A DNA stretch of 64,000 nt from Sanghuangporus weigelae (taxonomy: Eukaryota > Basidiomycota > Agaricomycetes > Hymenochaetales > Hymenochaetaceae), in the NCBI GenBank assembly GCA_033182465.1, contig CP137319.1, positions 1,426,001-1,490,000 of the forward strand, read 5' to 3'. The position numbers and the translations under genes are program-made. Positions 20,336-30,449 of this stretch are shown piece after piece. How positions within the stretch are numbered: position 1 is the stretch's first letter; the number at the start of each line of letters is the position of its first letter. The notes beneath the pieces are model-generated. The model saw only the letters and a list, made by a program, of their open reading frames with translations, was not told where the DNA came from and ran no database searches.

Positions 20336-22936
20336 GTCCTGGTAGCATTCTCAGCTTTCAAGTTCGTCCGAAACTCCGAGTCGTTGGACAAGTAGTTAGT
20401 AAGACGCGACAACGAAAGATACTTTCTTGCCAAAGTGACTATTATTACACCGTGTCATATGCCTGCTACTCATTCCACGTATAGCAGTCATGCCATATTG
20501 CTAAGCTGCAAGTGTTTTCTCGCGCTCACGAAACTTCTCCATTATCAGCGACAGTGTCGCTGCGCTGATTGCAGCTCGATCGTCGCCTGTCATCGCGACG
20601 ATCAAGACCAGTCAAATATTCGTTTACGTCGGATGTGTTTCATTCTATGTTGGACACGCATTAAGTAGTCCCAAATATGTAGCCCACTGCCGAAAACATA
20701 CAAGCCGAATATAAATGGATATTCTGGTACGTCGCCCGTATTTTTTTTTTCTTGAGCGGGGAAGTGCTTTCTCAGAACTGCACGCCAGCGAACAGGAGCG
20801 ATAATAGATAGTAACATTGATATGTCGCTCCACTTTTCGGTATGAAATGTGATATGATCTGTTGACGAATGATCCGACGTCAAACGAAGTGGAAAACACG
20901 CGGACTACGAGCTTCATGCTCAGGTATGTAATGGAAGGCTCCCATTCTGTCTTCATCTCCATTTGGAGGTCGACAGCTTAAGCGCAGTTCGTAAACTCGA
21001 GATCAAGGTGACGATTATGTTTCAAGGATCGATTCATATGCTTGAAGCCACTTCTCACGACGCTGGAAAGTGCGCGAATTTGAACGGAGATTGTCCAGAA
21101 TTCTCTCTGTATCGTGCCGATTTCGATGACAATGGTCTCAAGTCTACCCGAGTCAGTGTTTCATGTCAGATTGCAATGACTATGCACTCCCACCAGCCTG
21201 TACGCCACATGTGTGAGCTCTCGGAGCGGGAATAAGGTGCACAGAGATGACAATTCACTTTGTACCTTTTCGCCCGTTACGTATCAGGTCCGGATCAAAT
21301 TTCTTAGCCTCGAAACTGGTAACTATATTTGCCTGCAGGCCGCCGCGAACGGCTACAGAGGATTCAGTACTACTTAAGTACAATTCAAAAAAGGAGAATC
21401 GAAGGCCGGGAAATTTGACGGATCACAGCCCGAACCTTTCCGGAGGTTCCGAAGCCTTGAAAATTATTTTTGTATAATGATGGTGCTTGTGGCTTCTTTT
21501 CTTCTTGTCGATCCGATATCACTGTACATATCCAACAGCCCTATCTTGTTGCTCACACCGTACTTTTTGCTCTTCGTCCCTCTTTTCATTTGCCATTTCC
21601 TTGCTCGTCTCTCCTTTGCCTTTAGGGAAGCCTACTCGTTATTAAATAATGGCGGACACTTTCTTGTATCATGCGAGGAAAAAATCCGGTCCTTTGATCT
21701 GCCTACATTGACGGATATCCTGTCAGGTCAGGAGACCAACAACTCAAATCGGCCATTGGTACTTGCAAAAGACGCCCTATCGCTGTTGCCCTGCTTCAGC
21801 TGTCAGCGTCTGCAATTGTCTGCCCTTGTTGCAGTGCTTCGCAGGAACTCTCGTGATTGCGGAAGCAGACAACTGGTCCATATTCCGGGTTAGCCCATGT
21901 CCATCTTTAGATAACGGGACTACTTTTTTGTCACTGGCTGGTCAAACCGCTAGTACGCCTTAACTTACATAACTAAATCCCTGTTTACGTTGTCACTGCG
22001 CGGCAGGAATAGAGGTTACTGACATGATCGTGCCTTGATGGAGGAGCAGTATATCAGGTACGGATGATGAAGAAAGTCACTACGCTCTATCCCCACTACA
22101 TGTCCAACGAAGCCATGACACGTCTTCCTGATCGGCCTTCCTAGCGGGAAGCTTCTTTGCTCACTAAACCTGATGCGCGCTATCAAAACCTTCGTACTGT
22201 CCCCGAACTGTGTTGTTGATGGACCACAGAGCACTTCACACACACTACGTCTTGACCGGCTAGGCAGGGAAGAAAACGAGCACCAATGACAGAGTCGATT
22301 TTGCTGTTATTTGTTACAATTCGTCCGGCTTCAATGTAGAGGCAAGATCGGACAGGTTAATCTAAGTAGATTATTCGAGATAGGAGTATGTAATTACAAT
22401 TATATAACATAATAATTCAGACAACAAGTAAACAGTGATGTGAATAACAATACGGAATCTATGCAGACATGCAATCGGAACGTGAGCGGCGATAATAAGT
22501 TAATTATTCCGATGTCCAAGCAAGAATAATGTTGTGCGAGGGTATTAGATAAAAGAATCAGAGAGCGCGTTATTTGAGATACAGTTTGGAAGCGAAAACG
22601 CAGAAGTTGTATCCATGGAAATGAATGATGATAGCGATAAATGTGATGCGACGAGATGCAAGATGCGGGATGTGGAAAAACTGCAAGATGGGCCGGATCT
22701 TTAGAATGATGAACCTCTGCTTATCATCAAGACAGAATAATATGTATTGTACTTACGGAGCATGTGAGACAAGCCCCTCCCCTCCATGTGCAATAATTTT
22801 TGTTTTGCATAGAAATTCTGTTTCTGACCTGACCAAACCCCAAGCTCGAGTCAGAAGGTTATTGCGAACTCAAGACTGCACCCGACGTTCACAACCGATT
22901 TGGCCGAGGCGGCAGGCACTGCTTCTGATCTTCTTG
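20336..22936. other. Gene-poor stretch, nothing assigned
   Basis: Short frames occur on both strands, the longest at 21477-21893 (138 codons, hydrophobic start, Cys in its second half). None shows a recognisable domain or a convincing intron-linked neighbour. Poly-A/T runs and scattered stops suggest decayed or non-coding DNA. Confidence 0.5.
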
Positions 22937-23717
22937 TCACTTGAATGCGAGGAAATATGCGGAAAGTGCGGGCAGATCATTCGTGCTCGCGTCGGAGTAG
23001 CTCTGACGACGGGACCCGTTGAATTTCAGCACAACGACAGGTCCGGGCCATTGACGCGCAGCAGCACCGGAGGTAATACGATATATCGCTCGATTTACGG
23101 GGGTACCGCGCTGGAGAGCGATAGGGCAATAGAAGATATGCAATGGGAATCGTAACGGCTCGCCATTCAGGCCTTGAGTGAGTACGAGGGACTGTGGTTG
23201 AGCTTCTTGGAAATAGTCGTTAACGAGTGGTGTTGGGCATGAGTTTGAGTGGGGCTTGCGAGTGAGCTGGCAGTTGACATTGATTATTTGCGGGCGCTCT
23301 GCGGTGAAAGCCTGCATGAGCACTGCAAGGTCAGCATTGGAAGAATGGTGATGAACTTACCTTGATTCGGCACGAAGAGAATGGCAGAGACGGTCATAAC
23401 TTCCGGTGCAGCTGGTGGCGTCTGAATGACAAGCTGCGAGGGCGACTGGACCGAAGTAGCTACACACTCCCTGCGATGTCGGGGCCAGTCCTGAAGAAAT
23501 TACGCAAATTATGACACATCCGCGTAAGTTGTCAGCCACAAAGAAACGACCCTTAGACCCTGGACAGGGCTGAGCAGTAACATACACTGGATAGATGTTC
23601 TGGGCTGCAATACCAGGCAAACTGACATCGACTACACCACATCGTAGTGGGTCGGCAGCAGACAGTACAGGGATGATGAATGAGGGCTGCCTGGCCATTG
23701 CCGTTCATTCCGTTCAT
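22937..23717 (-). CDS. MYND-type zinc finger protein
   Basis: Three exons, 23717-23586, 23490-23361 and 23322-22937. Translation starts MNGMNGNGQAALIHHPC. The finger reads HPCTVCCRPTTMWCSRCQFAWYC, then SPEHLSS/DWPRHRRECV across the first intron, giving the C-x2-C / C-x2-C / C / H-x3-C zinc ligands of MYND. The second half (INVNCQLTRKPHSNSCPTP, GPVVVLKFNGSRRQSYSD, DLPALSAYFLAF) matches a C-terminal pattern I associate with Agaricomycete MYND proteins of unknown function. MYND fingers usually mediate protein-protein contacts. The family call rests on the ligand spacing, which appears only in this frame; a longer overlapping open frame in another phase is a shadow. It is the only clear gene in the 19-26 kb tract. 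Confidence 0.85.
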
Positions 23718-25222
23718 GTTGAAGGGTCCTTAGGGTCGATATAGAAGGACGGGGTCGGAAGACAAGATTGGATGGAGAGTTGTGGAGGGCTGAGTTTCCA
23801 TGGACTCGGATTTATATGTCCGGTGAAAGACTTAAGACAATGAAAAGGAGAAAGATCAATACGACGTAATGGAGGAGATGCGACTGGGACAATCTTGGTC
23901 GCTAAACTGTAATTCTACCACGGTCAGACGTGGTGAAATCGCCTAACCGAAGGGGAAACAAGATGATCTAGATAATACGCGTAAGCTGTGCCGACAGCCA
24001 GGAACGGCTCTCGTTCTTTCATTGGTAACGCATCAACGGAGAGTCGAGAGCGTAAATTATACTTAACGGATGAGGCTAGCGCGAAAATACGAAGAGTGGG
24101 GTCTCTTGACCAGAATCAGAGATCACGACATTTTCCATCATCATTTCTTTCTGACCTTGCACGCGACCACAATGGATAGAAAACGGGCCGAATCAGTCCC
24201 GATTTGCACTTACTAGGATTGCAAACGCAGCACAAGGATGTTTGAATCATTCGAAATCGCAACGTGAATAGATTTGCTGTGACCGGAATAGCGAAATCGC
24301 CTCTCAAATAGGTGGACCCAAACGCGTAGTAAGGACCTGTTGATGTGAGTCGTCAAGTGTCACCGCCCTATTTGGTGCCTCCGACGGCAACTCCTATTAT
24401 TCTATTGCACGAAAACGGCACATTAATATTGGCCTATTTTCGAGTCACTTTCCGGCTGGTGTGTGTCAAGGTACCGACACCGAACTGGAATAGCCGACCG
24501 CGATCCCGTGGGCGCCCGGCTAATAGGAAGGCGCCACCGGCCAGTCAACCCGCTCATCGAGTCGGAGGGTGAAGACGTGACGCGCGTTTCTTCTCTTCCC
24601 ATCAGGGTCGTGATCCGGTAGATCGCACCCAAGAACAGAATTATGATTATTCGGAAGACGGGCGCAAAAGAATGTTTGTGACGACAAGTGTAACATTCGC
24701 AGATTATTTCGACTTCTGTTTGGGATTTAGGCCCACTTATCAGACCACCCTTTAACAATATACCACTTTAACCCTGGAGACCGGACTGGATGTCAGTTCT
24801 TCTAAAGTGTATATTTGTAAAGGCGAGTTTTGTTTACATAGAGTTTTGTGTTTATATGGTTGTAAGATGTGTGAGAAAGCGGGGGAAAATGCTCCATGTC
24901 AGTTCTTCGAGCGAAGGCGCTGACGGAGATCAACGCTAAGTATTATCGGCGCACAATGATCGAGTTTCTCAGCTTGCCCCTTCAATCAGTTCGATTGCGG
25001 TGCAGTAAGCGCTTCGAGAAGTCCATTTAGAACGCGGCGATCCCATGGGATTGATAAACAATTGCTAGGATGGCTTCTCTCAAGAGCCACTCGACAGAAT
25101 GGACTTTACTTATCCAAGTTCGTCCGTAACGACGGTGTTTTTGTGATTCATTCGATTCGGGATTGTTTTTGTCCGTGCATAGCTGTTATTCTCGTGCGTG
25201 AAATTCTAAGCTACCGAGAATA
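23718..25222. other. Gene-poor stretch, nothing assigned
   Basis: Upstream flank of the MYND gene followed by sequence with only short, unsupported frames. A GC-rich patch lies near 24490-24560. No RNA gene or repeat was recognised. Confidence 0.5.
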
Positions 25223-25783
25223 GTGCTAATTTCTGGCGTTCAAAGGTACAGACTTAGGTGGCGCTTTATTGACATTCGCCTGGCCGCCACTGCATCCGCC
25301 ACATGTACTGTCTGTTATGACCGGATTTACGCAACATTGGGGAAATTGCTAGCTCTGTTACAGAATCGATTTGAACGGATCCTTATGAAATCTCAGCGCT
25401 CACCAGTGAAGACTGTTCACTCATATCGTAATGTAAACAAACATTACATCTCAGGGAATATATTGTCTAGAATAATATCTTTCTCGAAATTAACTCTTGG
25501 CAAAGGTACAGAGCCTAATGCACAGTGTATTTGCGCTTGTCAACAGTTTCCACATGTAGTAGCTTTGCCGTATGATAGCCGGGTTGGATGCTGTGTCCCG
25601 CCTTTTATTCTCGGGTCTGTCTTTTCCTTAGGCTCGTTTCTGAATGTTCCGAGCACGGAATGTGGGAGTGAGAAATGTCAATATGAAAGTCTCGCATACT
25701 ACGCAGAAATCAGGATCAGAAATAAAATAGTTTCTACAGTACTTGACAACGAGAACATATTTGAATTACCACGAGATCCATAA
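25223..25783 (+). CDS. Unassigned open frame with a Cys-rich block (doubtful gene)
   Basis: An uninterrupted 186-codon frame, long for this AT-rich intergenic tract. It contains a helical stretch (YATLGKLLALLQNRFERIL) and a Cys-rich block (NAQCICACQQFPHVVALPYD then VGCCVPPFILGS). I do not recognise the family. It could be a relic exon of a decayed gene or mobile element, or chance. There is no obvious start context, promoter or linked exon. Confidence 0.25.
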   Translation: MLISGVQRYRLRWRFIDIRLAATASATCTVCYDRIYATLGKLLALLQNRFERILMKSQRSPVKTVHSYRNVNKHYISGNILSRIISFSKLTLGKGTEPNAQCICACQQFPHVVALPYDSRVGCCVPPFILGSVFSLGSFLNVPSTECGSEKCQYESLAYYAEIRIRNKIVSTVLDNENIFELPRDP

Positions 25784-25945
25784 TCCACCGGCAACGTAAC
25801 TAACTTGTGTAGTAGAATATGAAGTTTATAGTCACGTGATGTGCATCGTCAGCGGTGATGCTTACGTAGTCAGTCGAACAATCATGTAGCTGTCCTCGTT
25901 ATAACTTCCAAGTACTACGTGTTTCAAGCTTAGCGGCTAGCAACG

Positions 25946-27042
25946 ATGTCCGACGACGAGATGAGCATGAACATCGATGATGGTATGGCCTAAACTTGCA
26001 GTGTCATATTGTACCTCTAACCTGTGTCTGATACCCAGCGGGCGGTGTCGTCCGTCGAAAAGGCCGTGGGTTCCAAAAGTCTCGCGGTACGTCGTTCCAG
26101 GCATCAGTGCGAGGTACAGGCCTTTATACTAACCGGGTTTCATCTCTTGGAAACGATTTCGACACCGCAATGACTGGGATGTCTTCATGCTATCACTTTG
26201 CTCTGTGAAAACCTTGGCTCTCTAAATTTAAAACCCTTTATTCGGGACAACGACTGGGTGTACTTGTGCTTTGATCGCCAATCTTTCCGTTGGCAATTTG
26301 CTTGTTTGTTTTGACGTGTAGGAGATGATGCTGCGGTAACCACCGAGCCGACGTATGATCGAGTCGACTCAGGTGTTGCAGGTAGTGTTGCAGAGACAAA
26401 AGCTGCGCGGTGTGAGTAATCTCGACTAAGATATTCTTGATCCAACGAACTGACGTCGTTTGAACTGATGACATACTTACCATCCTGCCGGCTTGGCTCG
26501 TTTATTCTCTTATCTGCCGTTCAATGTTATTTCACTCCTGCTCAACATGTTGAACCTCCTGTTTCGCTTTTGTCATACGTTCGGTTCGCCCCACGTGTTT
26601 CGTTTTCGCGCCCTGTGGCCATGCTGTTCGGTAACTAATTGCAGCCGTGGAGGGCTGGATAGTATTCGTGACTAATGTGCACGAGGAAGCGACGGATGAG
26701 GATCTCATGGACAAGTTTGGAGAGTACGGAGAGATCAAAAATTTACATCTCAACCTTGATAGGCGGACCGGTTACGTGAAGGTTGTTTCATTCCTCTGTT
26801 TGGATTGGATCCATGATTAACGATGTTTCTCACTTGCTCATCTCCAGGGATATGCTCTAGTTGAGTATGAGACACTCGCGGAGGCGCAAGCGGCTATCGC
26901 AAACGCCAACGGTTCCACGTTGCTCGAGCAAGTGATTGAATGTGATTTCGCATTCGTTCGCCCGCCGCCTTCCGGTCCGAAGCAAGGCGGACGAGGTCGA
27001 GGTGGACGAGGCCGTAGCGTTAGTCCTGGAAGAAGGCGATGA
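25946..27042 (+). CDS. Y14/RBM8A, exon-junction complex RNA-binding protein
   Basis: Five exons: 25946-25982, 26039-26086, 26322-26411, 26645-26781 and 26848-27042. The protein starts [12 protein letters not shown] and carries a basic stretch ([13 protein letters not shown]). A single RRM follows: [18 protein letters not shown] supplies RNP2-like IVFVTNVH, and [17 protein letters not shown] supplies the RNP1-like GYALVEY. It ends in an RGG/RS tail ([18 protein letters not shown]). Order, length (~168 residues) and the family-typical GYALVEYE match Y14, the partner of Mago nashi. It marks spliced exon junctions and links splicing to export and decay. Introns 2 and 3 are over 230 nt, far longer than the local norm. 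A CACGTG lies at 25833-25838 in the promoter. Confidence 0.92.
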
Positions 27043-27282
27043 GTAAAATCTTAAACTGTAGCACGTTGCTGTATCTATCTCGCCCGAGCAGTGTTTTCGC
27101 GATGCCAGTGATGTTTTGCCGCAATGACCATGACCAACAGTGTTAATTTGGTCATAAGTATAGGTTGTATTTAATTAACTTTTAACTATGTGACAAAGTG
27201 TGACGTGACGCCTTTACTTCATGCGTTACTCACCGGCTTGTTGTCAACCGTAATCTTCTGAGGTTATTCACCAGGTTCTCCT

Positions 27283-28468
27283 ATGGCACAGGTGGAAGAA
27301 CTAGACGATGCGGATATCCTTGCTGATGAAGTTAACAAACCAAGGTCTCAGACCTCCATATGTGAACAAGTAGTAACGGAAAAAGTGGACGATGAAGGTG
27401 AAGAAGGCAAGGAACAGGATGACAATGGCGACGAGGAGGAAGAAGAGGAAGAATACGAGATTGAAGCAATATTAGACTATAAAAGGAGTTATTTTAAAAA
27501 GGTGTGTCCGAAACGATGACATGCCCGTGCAGCGACGCGTCTTGATACGTGTTTTCGCGAGTGAACCATCCTGACAAATGACATGCCTTTACTCACATGA
27601 GACATTGCTAGGGCGAAAATGCCTATCTGGTGAAGTGGAAAGGATATAGCGAAGAACACAACAGTTGGGTCGCGGAAGATGATGCAGAGTCAGTCCTCGT
27701 GTCTTTGAACATGTCGTTATTTGCTTCCGGGCGATCACTAATCTTTCTGTCTAGGAATGCGAGGGAACTCATTACCGAATTCTTGAAGAAAAGGGCAAAA
27801 AACAAGGAACAGAGTGCAAAACAAGCGATTCGTGGGCGAAAACCTAATTCGGCAAAGATATCAAAGAGTGGAAGAGATGGGACGCCTGATACCGAAAGCG
27901 TCAGCGTCTCTACGACCAAGCGAGGTCGTGGCAAAGCGGCTTCGCCGTCCGATTCTGAGGAAGAAGAGCAACGAACAGCGAAGAAGTCGCACGTTAATGT
28001 GAATATCAATGCGTCGGCATCAGCAAAGCACGGGGCACTTGCCGCTCTAGACAAAACAGATGACGAGGACTTCGCGATGGTAGATGCTAGTGGAATGATT
28101 CATGACGGACGTGTGTATACGTCGATGAAAGCCTTAAAGTTGGCTGCTCGGAGAAGCTGGGAGGAACTTGTAAAACGCGTCCTGACAGTTGAATGCAGCG
28201 GGAAGGACCTTATGGTCTATTTCGAAACGTACTCATATTTTGCTGCCGTGCTCAGTAGATAAATCTGATCCATTGCACCTTCAGGACCGACGGGCATTAT
28301 GTACGCGAATCTTCATCGACATGCAAAGACAAATTGCCGAGGAAGGTGCGTGGGATTACTCATTTTTCTTGCGGTGTATATATAAACGCAACATTTTTGA
28401 CGTAGCTCTTTGACTTTTACGAGTCTCACCTGAGATGGAAAGTGACAGAGGAAGATGCTTCTGATTAG
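27283..28468 (+). CDS. HP1-like heterochromatin protein (chromodomain plus chromoshadow domain)
   Basis: Five exons: 27283-27501, 27612-27688, 27755-28228, 28285-28345 and 28406-28468. An acidic N-terminus (GDEEEEEEEYEIEAILDYKR) runs into the chromodomain. The aromatic cage is visible as Y in YEIEAIL, W in YLVKWKGYSEEHNSW and the following W/E residues. A basic hinge follows (RGRKPNSAKISK, TTKRGRGKA). The C-terminal chromoshadow-type domain runs through SWEELVKRVLTVE, DLMVYFE and, across two small introns, LFDFYESHLRWKV. HP1 proteins bind methylated H3K9 and dimerise through the shadow domain to compact chromatin. Length and order fit Swi6/HP1. The end of the protein is in a different frame from the longest open stretch, and the splice sites resolve this. 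Confidence 0.9.
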
Positions 28469-28948
28469 GAGGGAGCTCACGTTTTTGTTGTTCTACGGTC
28501 CTGACATTTCTTCCACCAACTCGTCATGTTGGCGTGTGGGTGATATTCGTGCTATCCTTTATTCTGGTCCAGCATGCCATATGCCCCATCTTTCACATCA
28601 AACGTATTTCGTCTGTAGTTTTCATTAGGTCTATTTTTTTTTTTTGAACTTCCTGTTGATTGTGGGAGATGTGTTGACGATAAAGATGATTTAGTTGTCT
28701 TGTGTTGTGCATTGTGCAAAACAAGCCCATTTCTGATTGTGTGTGAGAAAGAGGTCACGGAAGTAGATCACGCTGAGTCAACTTTAAAGTGCGTATCGAC
28801 TCATCCTCTTAGCTATATGATAGCTACTAGATACGCTATATCATCTACACTCAGGGCATCCCGCAGAATACCTACTGCTTGCCTGCACTTAGCTGCATCT
28901 ACATCTTTGACGGAAGATAGTAGCTTCTTGAGACGCAAGCTACTTAGA
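28469..28948. other. Intergenic between HP1 and TPT1
   Basis: A T-rich stretch (T10 near 28631) and no domain-bearing frame. The TPT1 reading frame stays open upstream to about 28700, so a longer N-terminus for that gene is possible. Confidence 0.4.
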
Positions 28949-30087
28949 ATGGAAAGGATCGAAGAGAGGAAACAACAGCAACGTGAACAACGGCAAGCTG
29001 CTGAAAAGCCCTCGAGACAAGCGTACAAAAAGAGTCCTCGGTTAAGGGGTAAACCAAGAGATGAGGAGGATGTGCGTATTTCGAAGACTCTTTCGTGGGT
29101 GTTGCGCCACGGCGCCAAAACAGAGGGTCTAGTCGTACGACCAGATGGGTATGCGAGAGTACGAGACCTAGTGCGTGCACCCATTGACCAATCGTCCATT
29201 ACATTCTGAGTACTGCGGCAGTTGGCATTACAGCGTTTTCGCGATGTAAACTTTCAGACACTGGAGCGGATCGTGCAGCATGATGCTAAAGAGCGATATC
29301 ATCTGTTGTTCGAACCTGGCTCATCCGAAAATAGTGCTCCTGATGATTGTTGGTGGATACGAGCAAACCAAGGCCACACTATGAAAGTACGGCCCCTTAA
29401 TAAACTCCGTTTGGACACGTTTTAATTATCGTGTACAGGACATTGATCTCAATTTCGCTGAAATCACGGACGCAGGACAGGTTCCGATGGCCGTTCACGG
29501 AACAAACTTTCAAGCTTGGCAGAAAATCAGTGAGTAATTTATGTCACCAGGAGACACTCTTGTTTCTTGTTATCTTTCGCTGTAGAGCAAGAAGGGTTAT
29601 CACCGATGAAGCGCACGCACGTACACCTTGCGCAACATATCTCTCATATAAAGGGCATGAAAGCTACCCCAGGTCCGAAGTCCCTTAGACACTTATTCTC
29701 AACATGAACTGAATATCTTCTGTAGGACTACGGAACAAATCCCAAGTACTTATCTATGTAGATCTTGACAAAGCAATCCGTGCCGGAATCCGCTTTTATC
29801 TGTCTGCAAATGGCGTCGTACTTACAAAGGGCGACGAGACCGGTTTCTTACGGCCAGAGTACTTCCAACGAGTTACAGATGCATTGGGCTCTCCACTTTC
29901 CGGCTGGAGTGGTGTTTTCGCGGAAGAGAAGCGCAAGTCAAGATCTCGTAGCAAGGAACGACAAGCTAAGAAGCGAAGTAAATCGATGGAGAAGGTATCC
30001 AGTGCGTCAAAAGACACAGAGCTCGACACGACGTTAATTCCGACGACGGAAGCACTATCCGATCTGAATTTGAACGAAACACAGTAA
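28949..30087 (+). CDS. TPT1: tRNA 2'-phosphotransferase Tpt1/KptA
   Basis: Five exons: 28949-29170, 29222-29386, 29439-29529, 29586-29672 and 29726-30087. Core motifs of the family are in place: ISKTLSWVLRHGA, LVVRPDGYARVRDL, WWIRANQGHTM, VPMAVHGTNFQAWQ, GLSPMKRTHVHLAQ and AGIRFYLSANGVVLT. Together they form the RNA-binding winged helix and the NAD+-binding ADP-ribosyltransferase-like fold, with the catalytic Arg-His-Arg-Arg residues expected in LRH, the R of WIRANQGH and the HLA block. The enzyme removes the splice-junction 2'-phosphate left by fungal tRNA ligase, transferring it to NAD+. A basic SR/KR-rich extension (KRKSRSRSKERQAKKRSK) follows the domain and may be a nuclear signal. The start ATG is chosen before the basic N-terminus; the frame is open further upstream. 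Confidence 0.93.
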
Positions 30088-30449
30088 ATGGGTATATCAT
30101 TGTCCGATCTTAGTGTAACTCCAAATAATGCATTTCTATATGTTAGTCTACGATGGATGTGCTACCTGAAACTTGATGCAGACGACAAATGCAGAGTAAA
30201 ATTAGCGTTGGGGCGTGGAATTAGGTGAACTGTTTTCGCTCAAGAGCCAAGAATGCGATTCTGTCTTAGCCGAGACGGTGGTCCGCCTTCTGCAGGAAAT
30301 ATCTGATTCAGAGTGGCTTGGCGAATTGTCACTGTTGTCGATGTCGCTCTCGTCGTCATTCTCCCACATAGTCCATTTGAACACTGCTTTGCTGAAAACA
30401 ATATCTCATGTGAGCCCTACACGAACATGCGACGACAAAAAGGGTCATC

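Noticed and set aside
20602-20883. A minus-strand frame with a VPEYPFIFG-like string recalling FAH-family hydrolases
   Set aside because: Only about seven residues resemble the family, and the catalytic and metal residues are missing.
21477-21893. A 138-codon plus-strand frame as a membrane protein gene
   Set aside because: Only its start is hydrophobic; there is no domain, no splice partner and no conserved motif.
23357-23698. A 113-codon minus-strand frame in the MYND gene
   Set aside because: It overlaps the MYND exons in another phase; only the other frame has the C/H zinc ligands and proper splice joins.
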